Source: Enorma massiliensis phI (GTDB taxonomy: Bacteria; Actinomycetota; Coriobacteriia; Coriobacteriales; Coriobacteriaceae). Taken from it: a stretch of DNA of 64,000 bases. The DNA lies in assembly GCF_000311845.1 (NCBI RefSeq), contig NZ_HE978574.1, positions 1,021,248 through 1,085,247 on the forward strand. Direction: 5' to 3'. The notes under the pieces are model-generated. The model ran no database searches. It was given only the letters and a program-made list of their open reading frames with translations, and had not been told where the DNA came from. This document shows, one piece after another, positions 37,183-46,166 of this stretch (the stretch's first letter is position 1; each line of letters begins with the position of its first letter). The position numbers were made by a program, and so were the translations under genes.

Positions 37183-38247
37183 TTAGCGGTGCAGCCGGTG
37201 CGTATCGTGGGCGGCGGCGAGAAGGTTCGCGACGCCGCTGGTGTTGGGTGCGCCCACGCTCTCCTGCTCGAGGATGTCGAAGGGGGCAAGCTCGTGCAGG
37301 GCTTGCGCGGGCCCCTGCATGCCTTGGAGGAGCAGGTCCACGCTGTGGTCTGCGAGGGCATCGGTATCCTGGCGCACGGTGGTGATGCGAGGGACGGAGT
37401 AGCGCGAGAGCGCGGTGCCGTCGAAGCCCATGATGGAGAGGGTGCCGGGAACGCTGCCCCCTCGGTCGTAGATGGCGCGGATGGCGCCAAAGGCGATGAC
37501 GTCTCCAAGCGCAAGGACGGCGGTAAGGTCCGGGGAGCGCCAGAGAAGCCTTCCGATGGCGCGGTATCCCGCCTCTTCGGTGAAGTCGCAGGGCTCATAA
37601 TCCTGGTCGCGGCTGAAGACGATGCCGTGGGCCATGAGCGCGCTCTCCGCGCCCTCGAGGCGGCGCCCGCCGATCTGTTCCGGGGAGCGCGTGCCGCCGA
37701 GGATGCCGATGCGGCGGTGGCCGGCGGCATGGAGGTAATCGATCGCGCGCGCGGCGGCTGCCTCGTTATCGATCGTAACGCTCGAGAGATTCTCGAAGCC
37801 AAGGCCCTCTGCGGTGTTGGTGATAAGCACGCTCGGCACCGTAATCTGGCCGAAGGCCTCGCGGAAGTAGGTGCGCTCGCCACCAAGGAACAGCATCGCC
37901 TTGGGATGGCGCGTCTGCTGGTAGCCGATGGCGAACTGGACCTCGTTGGCATCGTCTTCCAGGTGCGTGACGGCCACCTCTTCGCCCAGGGCCCAGAATC
38001 GCGCCTGGATGCGGGTGAGAATGTCACCGAAGAGCCGGTTGCTCGTTCCCATGACGAAGACGGCGACGGGGGAGGGCGAGCGCATCTTGAGGTAGCGCGC
38101 ATTGGTGTTGGGCTCGTACCCGCAGGCGTCCATCACGGCGAGGATGCGCTCGCGTGCTTGGTCGCTCACGTTGGATTGGCCGTTGATGACGCGCGAAACC
38201 GTGCTGACGCCGTAGCCGGCACGCTCCGCGATGTCCCTGATGTTCAT
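37183..38247 (-). CDS. LacI-family transcriptional regulator
   Basis: 354 residues. N-terminal helix-turn-helix MNIRDIAERAGYGVSTVSRV and hinge ERILAVMDACGYEPNTNARY, then a periplasmic-binding-protein-like sensor domain (VTIDNEAAAARAIDYLHAAG, AVLALGDVIAFGAIRAIYD). ATG follows GGAGG. As the promoter-proximal gene of the malQ-glgP operon, with two matching operators upstream, it should repress itself and the operon until a maltodextrin-type signal binds. Confidence 0.94.
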   Translation of the reverse strand: MNIRDIAERAGYGVSTVSRVINGQSNVSDQARERILAVMDACGYEPNTNARYLKMRSPSPVAVFVMGTSNRLFGDILTRIQARFWALGEEVAVTHLEDDANEVQFAIGYQQTRHPKAMLFLGGERTYFREAFGQITVPSVLITNTAEGLGFENLSSVTIDNEAAAARAIDYLHAAGHRRIGILGGTRSPEQIGGRRLEGAESALMAHGIVFSRDQDYEPCDFTEEAGYRAIGRLLWRSPDLTAVLALGDVIAFGAIRAIYDRGGSVPGTLSIMGFDGTALSRYSVPRITTVRQDTDALADHSVDLLLQGMQGPAQALHELAPFDILEQESVGAPNTSGVANLLAAAHDTHRLHR

Positions 38248-38266
38248 GCCCCTCCTTATGCCTGTG

Positions 38267-38286
38267 TTATGGAAACGGTTCCATAA
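38267..38286. promoter_or_regulatory. LacI-type operator O1
   Basis: TTATGGAAACGGTTCCATAA, palindromic around a central CG, 20 bp upstream of the LacI start codon. It matches the LacI/CcpA-type core TGGAAACGGTTCCA. Confidence 0.88.
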
Positions 38287-38322
38287 ATCTGTACTATAGG
38301 CTAAATAACGTTGGTAGATAGT

Positions 38323-38342
38323 TCATGGAAACGGTTCCATAA
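38323..38342. promoter_or_regulatory. LacI-type operator O2
   Basis: TCATGGAAACGGTTCCATAA, with the 14-bp core identical to O1. Centre-to-centre spacing is 56 bp, with an AT-rich promoter-like segment between the sites. Confidence 0.88.
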
Positions 38343-38766
38343 CTTAGTCACAGTTTCATCACATATCGAGTGACGGGGCTGGATTGCCGCGCTGCGACCC
38401 GCGGTTTTCCGCACGTTGTCAAGCGCTGCCCTCGCGCTGCACGCTGCGACCCGCTCGATTCTGCCTCACTGAATGCTGCGCTCCGAGAGGCGCCAAGCTA
38501 TTTCGCATGCCACGCCCTGCCCAACATCGCCTCTCGCCGGACGCCGGGCCCTCCGAGCCGCACCTCGCCGAACGCTGGGCCGCGCCAGCCCGATAAGTTT
38601 GCTAAGCTTGTGTTGGTTCACTCTGCGATTTATTGCGAGGTATGCGCGTTTATAATGCAACGGGCAGGGTTTTGCCTGCTTGACCGAGGTGTCGTTCGGG
38701 TGGCGGCTGCGGCTGCTTCCCCTTGGGCGCCCACACCGCGTGAGCATCAACTAAAGGGGAGGTATC
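38343..38766. other. Gap upstream of alpha-galactosidase
   Basis: 424 bp without a credible gene. It contains two imperfect short direct repeats: CGCTGCGACCCGC (near 38391 and 38443) and CTCGCCGRACGCYGGGCC (near 38531 and 38567). A TATAAT box at 38651-38656 is a candidate -10 for the downstream gene, without a convincing -35. The Shine-Dalgarno AGGGGAGG is near 38753. Confidence 0.45.
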
Positions 38767-40962
38767 ATGCCGATCGTCGTTGACGAAGAGACAAAGATCT
38801 TCACCATCAAAACCAAGAACTCGACGTACCAGATGCAGGCCGATTCGTACGGCTTTTTGCTGCATCTGTATTACGGGGCACGCACGGACGGCTATATGGC
38901 CTATTTGGTGACCTACGCCGACCGGAGCGGAATGTGCGGCTGCCCCTACGATGTTCACGACCGCACGTACTCGCTCGACGTGCTGCCCCAGGAGTACCCC
39001 TTCCAAGGCGCGGGAGACATGAGGAGCCCCTTGCTGGTCGTTCGCGACGACCACGGCGCGTTCGGCTGCGACCTTCGCTACCGCGATTACGAGATTCGGC
39101 CCGGCAAGTACGACCTTCCCGGGCTTCCCGCGGTCTATAGCGAGGATGAGTCGGATGGAGCTGAGACGCTCGTCATCCGCCTTGCCGACGAGCGCGTGGG
39201 CATTACCGTTGAGTTGCTATACGGCGTGCTCCCCGAGATAGATATCATCACGCGCGCCGCGATCATCAAGAACGAAGGCACCGGCGTCGTAACGGTCGAC
39301 CGTGCCCAGACGGCATGCCTCGACTTCGTGCACGGTGAGTACGACGTTATCTCCTTCTACGGGCGCCATGCCATGGAGCGCACCCCGGATCGCCACCATG
39401 TTGGCCATGGGACCTTCTCGGTGGGAAGCCGTCGCGGCATGTCTTCCAACCAGTACAGCCCGGTGATGGTGCTCTGCGATGAGCGGGCAACGGAATCTAC
39501 GGGTCGTGCTTGGGGCATGAACTTCGTCTATAGTGGTGGGTTCGAGGCCGAGGTCACATGCGAGCAGTACAACCAGACGCGCATGCAGATGGGCCTTTCC
39601 GACGACCGGTTCTCCTATCCGCTTGCTCCGGGCGAGCAGCTGGTCGCGCCCGAGGTCATCATGACCTACTCGAATGCGGGCATCGAGCGCGTCTCCCAAA
39701 ACTTCCACCGCTGCATCCGCAAGCACGTATGCCGCGGTACGTGGCGCGACCGTCCGCGTCCGGTGCTGCTCAACAGCTGGGAGGCCTTCTATTTCGATTT
39801 CACGGGCGAGAGCCTGGTGCGCCTCGCCGAACAGGCCGCAAGCCTGGGTATCGAGATGCTCGTCATGGACGATGGCTGGTTCTCCACGCGGCGCGATGAT
39901 TTCCGGGCGCTCGGCGACTGGACGGTGAATGAGGGGAAGCTCGGCGGCACCCTGAAGGATCTCGTTGACCGCGTGAACGATTTGGGGCTCAAGTTCGGCA
40001 TCTGGGTGGAGCCGGAGATGGTGAGCGAGGACAGCGAGCTCTACCGCGAACATCCCGACTGGGTGCTCGCGGTGCCGGGGAAGGGCCCCGTGCTCGGTCG
40101 CGACCAGCTCGTGCTCGACCTCTCGCGCGAGGAGGTGCGCGACAACCTTTATGCGCAGCTTTGCGCTGTGCTCGATCAGGCCAACATCGAGTACGTGAAG
40201 TGGGATTACAATCGCAGCATCGTGGACACCTATTCCCGCGCATCGAACGATCAGGGCAAGGTGCTCTACGACTACATGCTCGGCCTGTACGACCTGCTCG
40301 AGCGTCTCGTCCAGCGCTATCCCCGGATTCTCTTCGAGGGTTGCTCTGCGGGCGGCGGCCGGTTCGATGCGGGCATGCTCTACTACACGCCGCAGATCTG
40401 GACGAGCGACAACACCGATGCCATCAATCGCCTGACCATCCAGTACGGCACCTCGTTCGGCTTCCCGGCGTCTGCCATGGGCGCGCACGTCTCGGCATGC
40501 CCCAACGAGGTCAACGGGCGCGAGACGCCCATCACGACGCGCGGCATCGTTGCCATGCAGGGGGGCGGCTTCGGCTACGAGCTCGATCTGCTCAAGCTTC
40601 CTGAGCGCGCCTGCGAGCACATCCGCAATCAGGTGAAGCGCTATCACGAGGTCGAGGACCTGGTGCGCGAGGGCCTGTTCTTCCGCCTGAGCTCCCCGCT
40701 TACGGATGCCGTGTGCGCGTGGGAGTACGTTGCCGAGGACGGGTCCCGTGCCGTGGTGAGCGCAGTGCTGCTCTCGGTTAACGGGTACGGCGTAGCGAAC
40801 TATGTCGTTCCGCGCGGCCTCACCCCGGGGGCGCTCTATCGGAATCTGGACACGGGCGTGGTCTATCCGGCCGACGCCCTCATGGATGCTGGATTCCCCT
40901 TGCCGGTGGGGCTCGACGCGAATGCTGCGGTGATGTATCGCTTCGAGCGTGTCGACGTCTAG
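38767..40962 (+). CDS. Alpha-galactosidase, GH36
   Basis: Releases galactose from raffinose-family sugars or melibiose. It has 731 residues, the tetrameric GH36 length: an N-terminal beta-sandwich, then a (beta/alpha)8 barrel from about 330 (PVLLNSWEAFYFDFTGESL, MLVMDDGWFSTRRDDFRALG). Asp480 in VKWDYNR is the nucleophile and Asp534 in GGGRFDAGM the acid/base. No signal peptide is present, so substrates must be imported, presumably by the ABC system at 27-31 kb. The ATG has GGGGAGG upstream. Confidence 0.95.
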   Translation: MPIVVDEETKIFTIKTKNSTYQMQADSYGFLLHLYYGARTDGYMAYLVTYADRSGMCGCPYDVHDRTYSLDVLPQEYPFQGAGDMRSPLLVVRDDHGAFGCDLRYRDYEIRPGKYDLPGLPAVYSEDESDGAETLVIRLADERVGITVELLYGVLPEIDIITRAAIIKNEGTGVVTVDRAQTACLDFVHGEYDVISFYGRHAMERTPDRHHVGHGTFSVGSRRGMSSNQYSPVMVLCDERATESTGRAWGMNFVYSGGFEAEVTCEQYNQTRMQMGLSDDRFSYPLAPGEQLVAPEVIMTYSNAGIERVSQNFHRCIRKHVCRGTWRDRPRPVLLNSWEAFYFDFTGESLVRLAEQAASLGIEMLVMDDGWFSTRRDDFRALGDWTVNEGKLGGTLKDLVDRVNDLGLKFGIWVEPEMVSEDSELYREHPDWVLAVPGKGPVLGRDQLVLDLSREEVRDNLYAQLCAVLDQANIEYVKWDYNRSIVDTYSRASNDQGKVLYDYMLGLYDLLERLVQRYPRILFEGCSAGGGRFDAGMLYYTPQIWTSDNTDAINRLTIQYGTSFGFPASAMGAHVSACPNEVNGRETPITTRGIVAMQGGGFGYELDLLKLPERACEHIRNQVKRYHEVEDLVREGLFFRLSSPLTDAVCAWEYVAEDGSRAVVSAVLLSVNGYGVANYVVPRGLTPGALYRNLDTGVVYPADALMDAGFPLPVGLDANAAVMYRFERVDV

Positions 40963-41068
40963 CAGGGGATGGTTGCGCGCCGTCTGCCTGCGGGCTGTTC
41001 GAGCACGCTGATCGGTAGGGGCGCTGCCGCCGGTGGTGCCGGACCGCGAAACGAGTGAGGTGGGGAAG

Positions 41069-43030
41069 ATGCTCGACGATTATCGCCGTGCGCGCAAGCT
41101 CGGCCATAAGCAGCTTCAGACGGACGTTTCTGCGGGCCGCTACCCGTACCTGCCCGCCCTCGACGATATCCTCAAGGGCGAGGGGTACCAGGGCGAGGTT
41201 CCCATGGGCACGATGGAGATCGATATCGACCTCATCGCGGGCACGCGCACGCGCGGGCGTCAGAACACCTTCGCGACGAACTTCATGCCCCTGCCCGAGA
41301 GCGGCTCAGAGTTCTCGATGAAGTGGAGCGACCTCATCGACTCGCAGCGCGCTGAGGGCATACGCGACCCCATCGTCGTCTATGAGTTCATGCAGCGCTT
41401 CTACGTGCAGGAGGGCAATAAGCGCGTTTCCGTTTTGCGCTATCTGGGGCAGCCGACGATTCTCGCGTCCGTTACGCGCGTGGTGCCCATGCCCTCCGAT
41501 ACCGAGGCCTATCGCATCTACCAGGAGTTCATGCGCTTCTTCAACGTAGCGCCCATCTACGGCATCGTGTTCACCCGCGAGGGCGACTACGTGCGGCTGG
41601 CGGCGTTTGCTGGGCAGGACCTCGATCATGCCTGGCCGCAGGAGGTCGTGCGCGATTTCCGCTCCGCGTTCGAGACGTTCCTCGGCGCCTTCCGCAAACG
41701 CGGGGGTGAGCATCTGGGGCTCACGGCGGGGGAGGCCTTCCTTGCCTACCTTGTCGTCTTCGGCTATGAGGAGGCGGTGCGCGCGCTGCCGAGCGAGGTC
41801 GATCAGAACGTTGAGCGCATGTGGGGCGAGTTCGTCGTCAAGCGCGACGGCGGCAAGGTGGCCTATCTGGAAGACCCGCGCTCGAGCCGCGCTGCCATCA
41901 TTCCCGAGCTCAAGAACCTCTATAAGGATGTCGTGCGCTCGAAGCCGTTCCGGGCTTCGTTCATTTACGGGGAAAACCCACTCGTTGACGGCTGGACGGC
42001 CCTCCATGAGCAGGGGCGCTTCGAGCTTGAGCGGCGCCTGGGGGCGACCATCTCGACCCGAGCCTACCGCGATTGCGTCGATGCGACCGATTTCGACCTT
42101 GCCGTGGACGACGCGCTGGCCGAGGGGTCCGATCTCATCGTGACCATCGCGCCCACCCAGATGCGCGACAGCCTGCGTGCCGCGGTAGCGCATCCGGAAT
42201 GCACGTTCATCAACTGCTCGGTGAGCCTCTCGCATAGCGCGGTGCGCACGTTCAGCATCCGCTTGTACGAGGCGAAGTTCCTACTCGGAGCGCTCGCAGC
42301 GAGCATGGCGGAAAACCATAAGGTCGGCTATGTTGCCGAGACCCCAGTCTTCGGCAGCGTGTCTGAGATCAACGCCTTCGCCATCGGCGCGGCCATGGTC
42401 GACCCGCTCGTGACCGTCTATCTCAAGTGGTTCTCGGCGAAGGATTACGATTGGAAGCGAGAGCTTGCCGAGGAAGAGGTGCGGATCGTCTCGGCGCGAG
42501 ACTATCCCAACCCGGCGGACCCGGGCGAGGCATGGGGGCTCTACCGCGTGGAGGAGGACGGTACGACCACGCACCTTGCCGAGCCCGTGCTGAAATGGGG
42601 GCGCTACTACCAGCTCATCGTGCAGTCTATCCGCAGCGAGACGTGGCACAAAGAGCAGAGCGAGCTTTCGGGCCTTGCGCTCAATTACTGGTGGGGAATG
42701 TCTTCCGGCGTGCTCGATGTGGGGCTCTCGGACGGGCTGCCCTATGGCCAGCGAGCGCTCATCGAGGTGCTGCGGCAGTCGGTGCTCACGCGGCGCATCG
42801 ATCCCTTTGCCGGCGAGCTTGCAAGCCAAGAGGGCCCGGTGAAGGCCGCCGAGGCGGGCCGCCTTTCGAGCGAAGAGATCGTGCGCATGAGCTGGCTCAA
42901 TGCGAACGTGGTGGGCCGTTTGCCCGAGCAGCGCGAGCTTTCCGAGGAGGGCCTTGAGAAGGTGGAGGTCAGCGGGCTCATTCCCGTCGATGTCGCGAAG
43001 CTTCCGCATAAGGGGACGACGCTCGCATGA
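41069..43030 (+). CDS. Cytoplasmic fusion of a ParB-like domain and a BMP (nucleoside-binding) domain
   Basis: 653 residues with no signal peptide or lipobox. Residues about 45-140 look like a ParB/sulfiredoxin-fold domain: SDLIDSQRAEGIRDPIVVYE, then FYVQEGNKRVSVLRYLG, where GNKR occupies the position of the ParB nucleotide motif. Residues about 300-470 match Bmp/PnrA-type binding proteins (ENPLVDGWTALHEQGRFELE, LIVTIAPTQMRDSLRAAVAH, AKFLLGALAASMAENHKVGY). The final 180 residues are unrecognised. Bmp domains normally bind nucleosides outside the membrane; here one is probably an internal sensor. ATG 41069 follows GAGG. Its stop overlaps the next start (ATGA). Confidence 0.75.
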   Translation: MLDDYRRARKLGHKQLQTDVSAGRYPYLPALDDILKGEGYQGEVPMGTMEIDIDLIAGTRTRGRQNTFATNFMPLPESGSEFSMKWSDLIDSQRAEGIRDPIVVYEFMQRFYVQEGNKRVSVLRYLGQPTILASVTRVVPMPSDTEAYRIYQEFMRFFNVAPIYGIVFTREGDYVRLAAFAGQDLDHAWPQEVVRDFRSAFETFLGAFRKRGGEHLGLTAGEAFLAYLVVFGYEEAVRALPSEVDQNVERMWGEFVVKRDGGKVAYLEDPRSSRAAIIPELKNLYKDVVRSKPFRASFIYGENPLVDGWTALHEQGRFELERRLGATISTRAYRDCVDATDFDLAVDDALAEGSDLIVTIAPTQMRDSLRAAVAHPECTFINCSVSLSHSAVRTFSIRLYEAKFLLGALAASMAENHKVGYVAETPVFGSVSEINAFAIGAAMVDPLVTVYLKWFSAKDYDWKRELAEEEVRIVSARDYPNPADPGEAWGLYRVEEDGTTTHLAEPVLKWGRYYQLIVQSIRSETWHKEQSELSGLALNYWWGMSSGVLDVGLSDGLPYGQRALIEVLRQSVLTRRIDPFAGELASQEGPVKAAEAGRLSSEEIVRMSWLNANVVGRLPEQRELSEEGLEKVEVSGLIPVDVAKLPHKGTTLA

Positions 43031-43617
43031 AGATCCTCGCCATCGCAGACGTTGAGCAGAGCTGGCTGACGACGGGCTTTGATCCGGAGCGCCTGCGCGG
43101 CGTGAACATGATCATCTCGTGCGGCGATCTGCCGGCGCGCTACCTCGAGCACGTGGTCACGATGGCCAACCTCCCGCTCCTCTATGTTCCGGGAAACCAC
43201 GACACCGCCTATCGTTCGCACGCGCCGGAGGGTTGCGATAGCATCGACGGCCGCATTCGCGAGGTGGCCGGCGTGCGCATCATGGGGTTCGGCGGGTCCA
43301 TGCGCTATAACGAGCGCGTCTACGGGTTTACCGAGCAGGAGATGCGCAGGCGCGTGATGCGCCTTGCGTTTCAGGCGAAGCTCACCGGCGGCGTGGATAT
43401 CGTGGTGACCCATGCGCCGCCGTACGGCTATGGCGACATGGACGATTACGCGCACACCGGTTTCGATGCCTTCAACACCGCGATCGAGATTCTGCGGCCA
43501 GCCTATCTCGTTCACGGGCACATCCATATGGAGTACGGGCGCATCGATCGCGTGATCGAGCATCCCGCCGGCACGCGTATCGTCAACGCGTGCGGCTCCT
43601 ATATGTTCGACCTGTAG
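43027..43617 (+). CDS. Calcineurin-like metallophosphoesterase
   Basis: 196-residue minimal phosphoesterase. Metal motifs are GD (33-34), GNHD (56-59), His129 (VVTHAPPYG) and HGHIH (163-167). The first motif, normally DxH, reads D8-V-E10, so one metal ligand is changed. It overlaps the ParB/BMP gene by 4 bp (ATGA), which means tight translational coupling and suggests joint action. The substrate may be a nucleotide or cyclic nucleotide (inference). Confidence 0.85.
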   Translation: MKILAIADVEQSWLTTGFDPERLRGVNMIISCGDLPARYLEHVVTMANLPLLYVPGNHDTAYRSHAPEGCDSIDGRIREVAGVRIMGFGGSMRYNERVYGFTEQEMRRRVMRLAFQAKLTGGVDIVVTHAPPYGYGDMDDYAHTGFDAFNTAIEILRPAYLVHGHIHMEYGRIDRVIEHPAGTRIVNACGSYMFDL

Positions 43618-43669
43618 CGCTGCCCAGCGGCATGTCCCCGTGTGGAAGCCCTTGTGTGATACGTCCCTG

Positions 43670-43736
43670 CGTTCGGGCGCTCTTTCGCATCTAGGGCCGA
43701 AACATGCGGCGAACATGCGTGAAGGGCGCCCGAACG
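43670..43736. other. Long-range hairpin after phosphoesterase gene
   Basis: Perfect 11-bp arms CGTTCGGGCGC (43670-43680) and GCGCCCGAACG (43726-43736) enclose 45 nt with extra short complementarity. It could end the ParB/BMP operon, although no T run follows. Confidence 0.5.
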
Positions 43737-43846
43737 GGGGAGCGGCGGTTGAACGCGCGCCCCGCAACCGTCTCATTTGTGCAGCTTCACGTTCATCAGT
43801 TGCAAGCAGGCGTTATCTGGTATCATGCTAAGGCTGTGCGCACATT

Positions 43847-43930
<84 letters not shown>

Positions 43931-44029
43931 GCGCGCAGGCGCTCCGCGCTTTGGCCGCAATCGGCTTATTTTAGGTATACCAGGGTTTCCAGCACCCAAC
44001 GATACGCTGGCAAGGTAAGAGGAGGAACG

Positions 44030-45364
44030 TTGAACATCTCTGCATCTGATGTCGAGAACGGCAAGCTCACCGCTACGGTCACCATCGCCGCCGAAGACGT
44101 CGACCGCGCGATCAAGCAGGCGTACAAGGAAGCTGCCAAGCAGTATCGCTTCCCGGGCTTCCGCAAGGGCAAGGCCCCGCGTCCCGTCATCGACAGTACG
44201 CTTGGCGCGCAGTTTGCCCTGGCCAACGCTACCGAGTCCGTTGTTAACGAGGCGGCTCCCGCCATCCTGAACGAGCTCGATATCGTGCCCGTCAAGGACG
44301 GCGACTTCAAGGTCGAGGAGATCGTGAAGGACGGCGAGGAGTACACCTTCTCCGTTGAGTACACGCTCCGTCCCACGCCCGAGCTCAGCTCCTATGAGCC
44401 CGTCGCGATCGAGATGCCCCCTGCGGAGGTCACCGAGTCCGAGATTGACGCGCAGGTCGAGATGCTCATGGGCTATCAGACCCGCTTCGAGGACGTCGAG
44501 GACCGCGGCATCGATGCCGAGGACTTCATCACCCTTTCCGTCAAGGACGTGAAGGGTGCCGAGAAGCTTGCCGGCGATGATCGCATGTTCGCCATGGGCT
44601 CCGGCGTGCTTCCCGAGGCTGTCGAGGAGGCCCTCAAGGGCATGAAGGTTGACGAGGTCAAGGAGGTCAGCTGGACGCCTGAGGCCGAGGGCGATGAAGA
44701 GCCCGAGGAGGCCAGCGCCGAGTTCACCGTCAAGAACATCAAGGCCCGCGTGGTGCCCGAGCTCACTGATGAGCTCGCCAAGAGCGCGTTCGGCTTCGAT
44801 GACATCGCTGCCATGCGCGATGCCGTGAAGATCGAGATCGAGCAGGACAAGGCTTCCCGCCTGCCGTCCCTCAAGGAGAACCGCGCCGTCGCCGCGCTCG
44901 CCGAGCGCCTTGAGCTCGAGGAGATGGACGCCGACTACGAGCAGTCCGTCTTCCAGGAGCTCGGCCAGACCTTCCTGAACAACCTTGCCCAGCGCGGCAT
45001 GAGCCTTGACCAGTGGCTCCAGGCCTCGCAGATCACCTCCGACCAGTTCATTGCCGACCTGCATCGTCAGGCCAACGACGTGGCCCGCGAGTCCCTCGCG
45101 CTCGACGCTCTGGCCCGCGAGCTCAAGGTCGAGGTCACCGACGAGGACGTGGACAAGGAGTTCGAGAACGCCGGCGTCGAGGACGTGGAGGCCTCGAAGG
45201 CGAGCTTCATCGCCGAGGGCCGCATGCCCGCCATCCGCGACTCCATCCGTCGCTCCAAGGCTTGCGACTGGCTGGTCGAGAATGCCCAGGTTACCGAGGT
45301 CGACGAGAGCGCGAAGCAGGACGAGGGCGATACCGCCGACGAGTCCGAGAGCGCTGCCGAGTAG
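44030..45364 (+). CDS. tig: Trigger factor
   Basis: Ribosome-bound chaperone with prolyl isomerase activity, 444 residues. The ribosome-binding signature is FPGFRKGKAPRPVI near residues 44-57; a degenerate FKBP domain covers about 150-245 (FITLSVKDVKG, MFAMGSGVLPEAVEEAL), followed by the helical substrate-binding domain and an acidic tail. Start TTG 44030 has GAGGAGG at 44019-44025. A longer frame opens inside tRNA-Leu and is rejected. It lies upstream of clpP-clpX, the common order. Confidence 0.95.
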   Translation: MNISASDVENGKLTATVTIAAEDVDRAIKQAYKEAAKQYRFPGFRKGKAPRPVIDSTLGAQFALANATESVVNEAAPAILNELDIVPVKDGDFKVEEIVKDGEEYTFSVEYTLRPTPELSSYEPVAIEMPPAEVTESEIDAQVEMLMGYQTRFEDVEDRGIDAEDFITLSVKDVKGAEKLAGDDRMFAMGSGVLPEAVEEALKGMKVDEVKEVSWTPEAEGDEEPEEASAEFTVKNIKARVVPELTDELAKSAFGFDDIAAMRDAVKIEIEQDKASRLPSLKENRAVAALAERLELEEMDADYEQSVFQELGQTFLNNLAQRGMSLDQWLQASQITSDQFIADLHRQANDVARESLALDALARELKVEVTDEDVDKEFENAGVEDVEASKASFIAEGRMPAIRDSIRRSKACDWLVENAQVTEVDESAKQDEGDTADESESAAE

Positions 45365-45470
45365 CTCGCTTCCGCTGCCGGGGCGTTTGCCGATGTTTTT
45401 CGGCGAGCCGCCCGTTGGTGTAGCCGCCCGTGTTCTGGGTACAGTATCATACCGGTAAACCGGCGTCTTC

Positions 45471-45510
45471 CGTACGGTGCCAGGCCCGCAAGCAGGCCGG
45501 GCACCGTACG
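45471..45510 (+). other. Stable hairpin in the clpP leader
   Basis: Perfect 11-bp arms CGTACGGTGCC/GGCACCGTACG with an inner GGCC/GGCC stem, followed by TCTTT, 30 bp before the clpP start. It could be a leaky terminator between tig and clpP or a leader control structure. Confidence 0.65.
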
Positions 45511-45539
45511 TCTTTGAAACGCATGAAGAAAGGAGCCCC

Positions 45540-46166
45540 ATGGCGCTACTTCGAACCGATTCCGCGCTCGTGCCCTATGTCATCGAGCAGACCCCGCGCG
45601 GCGAGCGCAGCTACGACATCTATTCCCGCCTCTTGAATGACCGTATCGTCTTTCTGGGCGAAGAGATCAACTCCGTGACCGCGAACCTCGTGATCGCCCA
45701 GCTTTTGCACTTGGAGAGCCAGGATGCCGAGAAGGACATCTCGCTCTACATCAACTCTCCCGGCGGCGAGGTGTACTCCGGTCTCGCCATTCTCGACACC
45801 ATGAACTTCATCAAGCCCGACGTCTCCACCATCTGCGTGGGCATGGCCGCTTCCATGGCGGCGGTGCTGCTCGCGTGCGGCGCCAAGGGCAAGCGCTTCT
45901 GCCTGCCGAATTCCATGGTGATGATTCACCAGCCGAGCGGCGGCGCTCAGGGGCAGCAGACCGAGATCGAGATTGCGGCTGAGGAGATCAAGAGCATCCG
46001 CAAAAACTTGAACCAGATTCTCGCCGATGCTACCGGCCAGCCGTTCGACAAGGTCAAGCAGGACACCGAGCGCGACCATTACCTGCGCGCCACCGACGCC
46101 CTCGAGTACGGCCTCGTTGACCGGATTATCGCGAACCGCTCCGAGGCTGCGAAGGGTGCAGAGTAA
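45540..46166 (+). CDS. clpP: ATP-dependent Clp protease proteolytic subunit
   Basis: Serine peptidase forming the ClpP tetradecamer, 208 residues. The catalytic triad is Ser105 ([20 protein letters not shown]), His130 ([13 protein letters not shown]) and Asp179 ([20 protein letters not shown]). ATG 45540 follows AAAGGAGC. The N-terminal [20 protein letters not shown] matches mature actinobacterial/firmicute forms. It overlaps clpX by one base. Confidence 0.97.
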   Translation: MALLRTDSALVPYVIEQTPRGERSYDIYSRLLNDRIVFLGEEINSVTANLVIAQLLHLESQDAEKDISLYINSPGGEVYSGLAILDTMNFIKPDVSTICVGMAASMAAVLLACGAKGKRFCLPNSMVMIHQPSGGAQGQQTEIEIAAEEIKSIRKNLNQILADATGQPFDKVKQDTERDHYLRATDALEYGLVDRIIANRSEAAKGAE

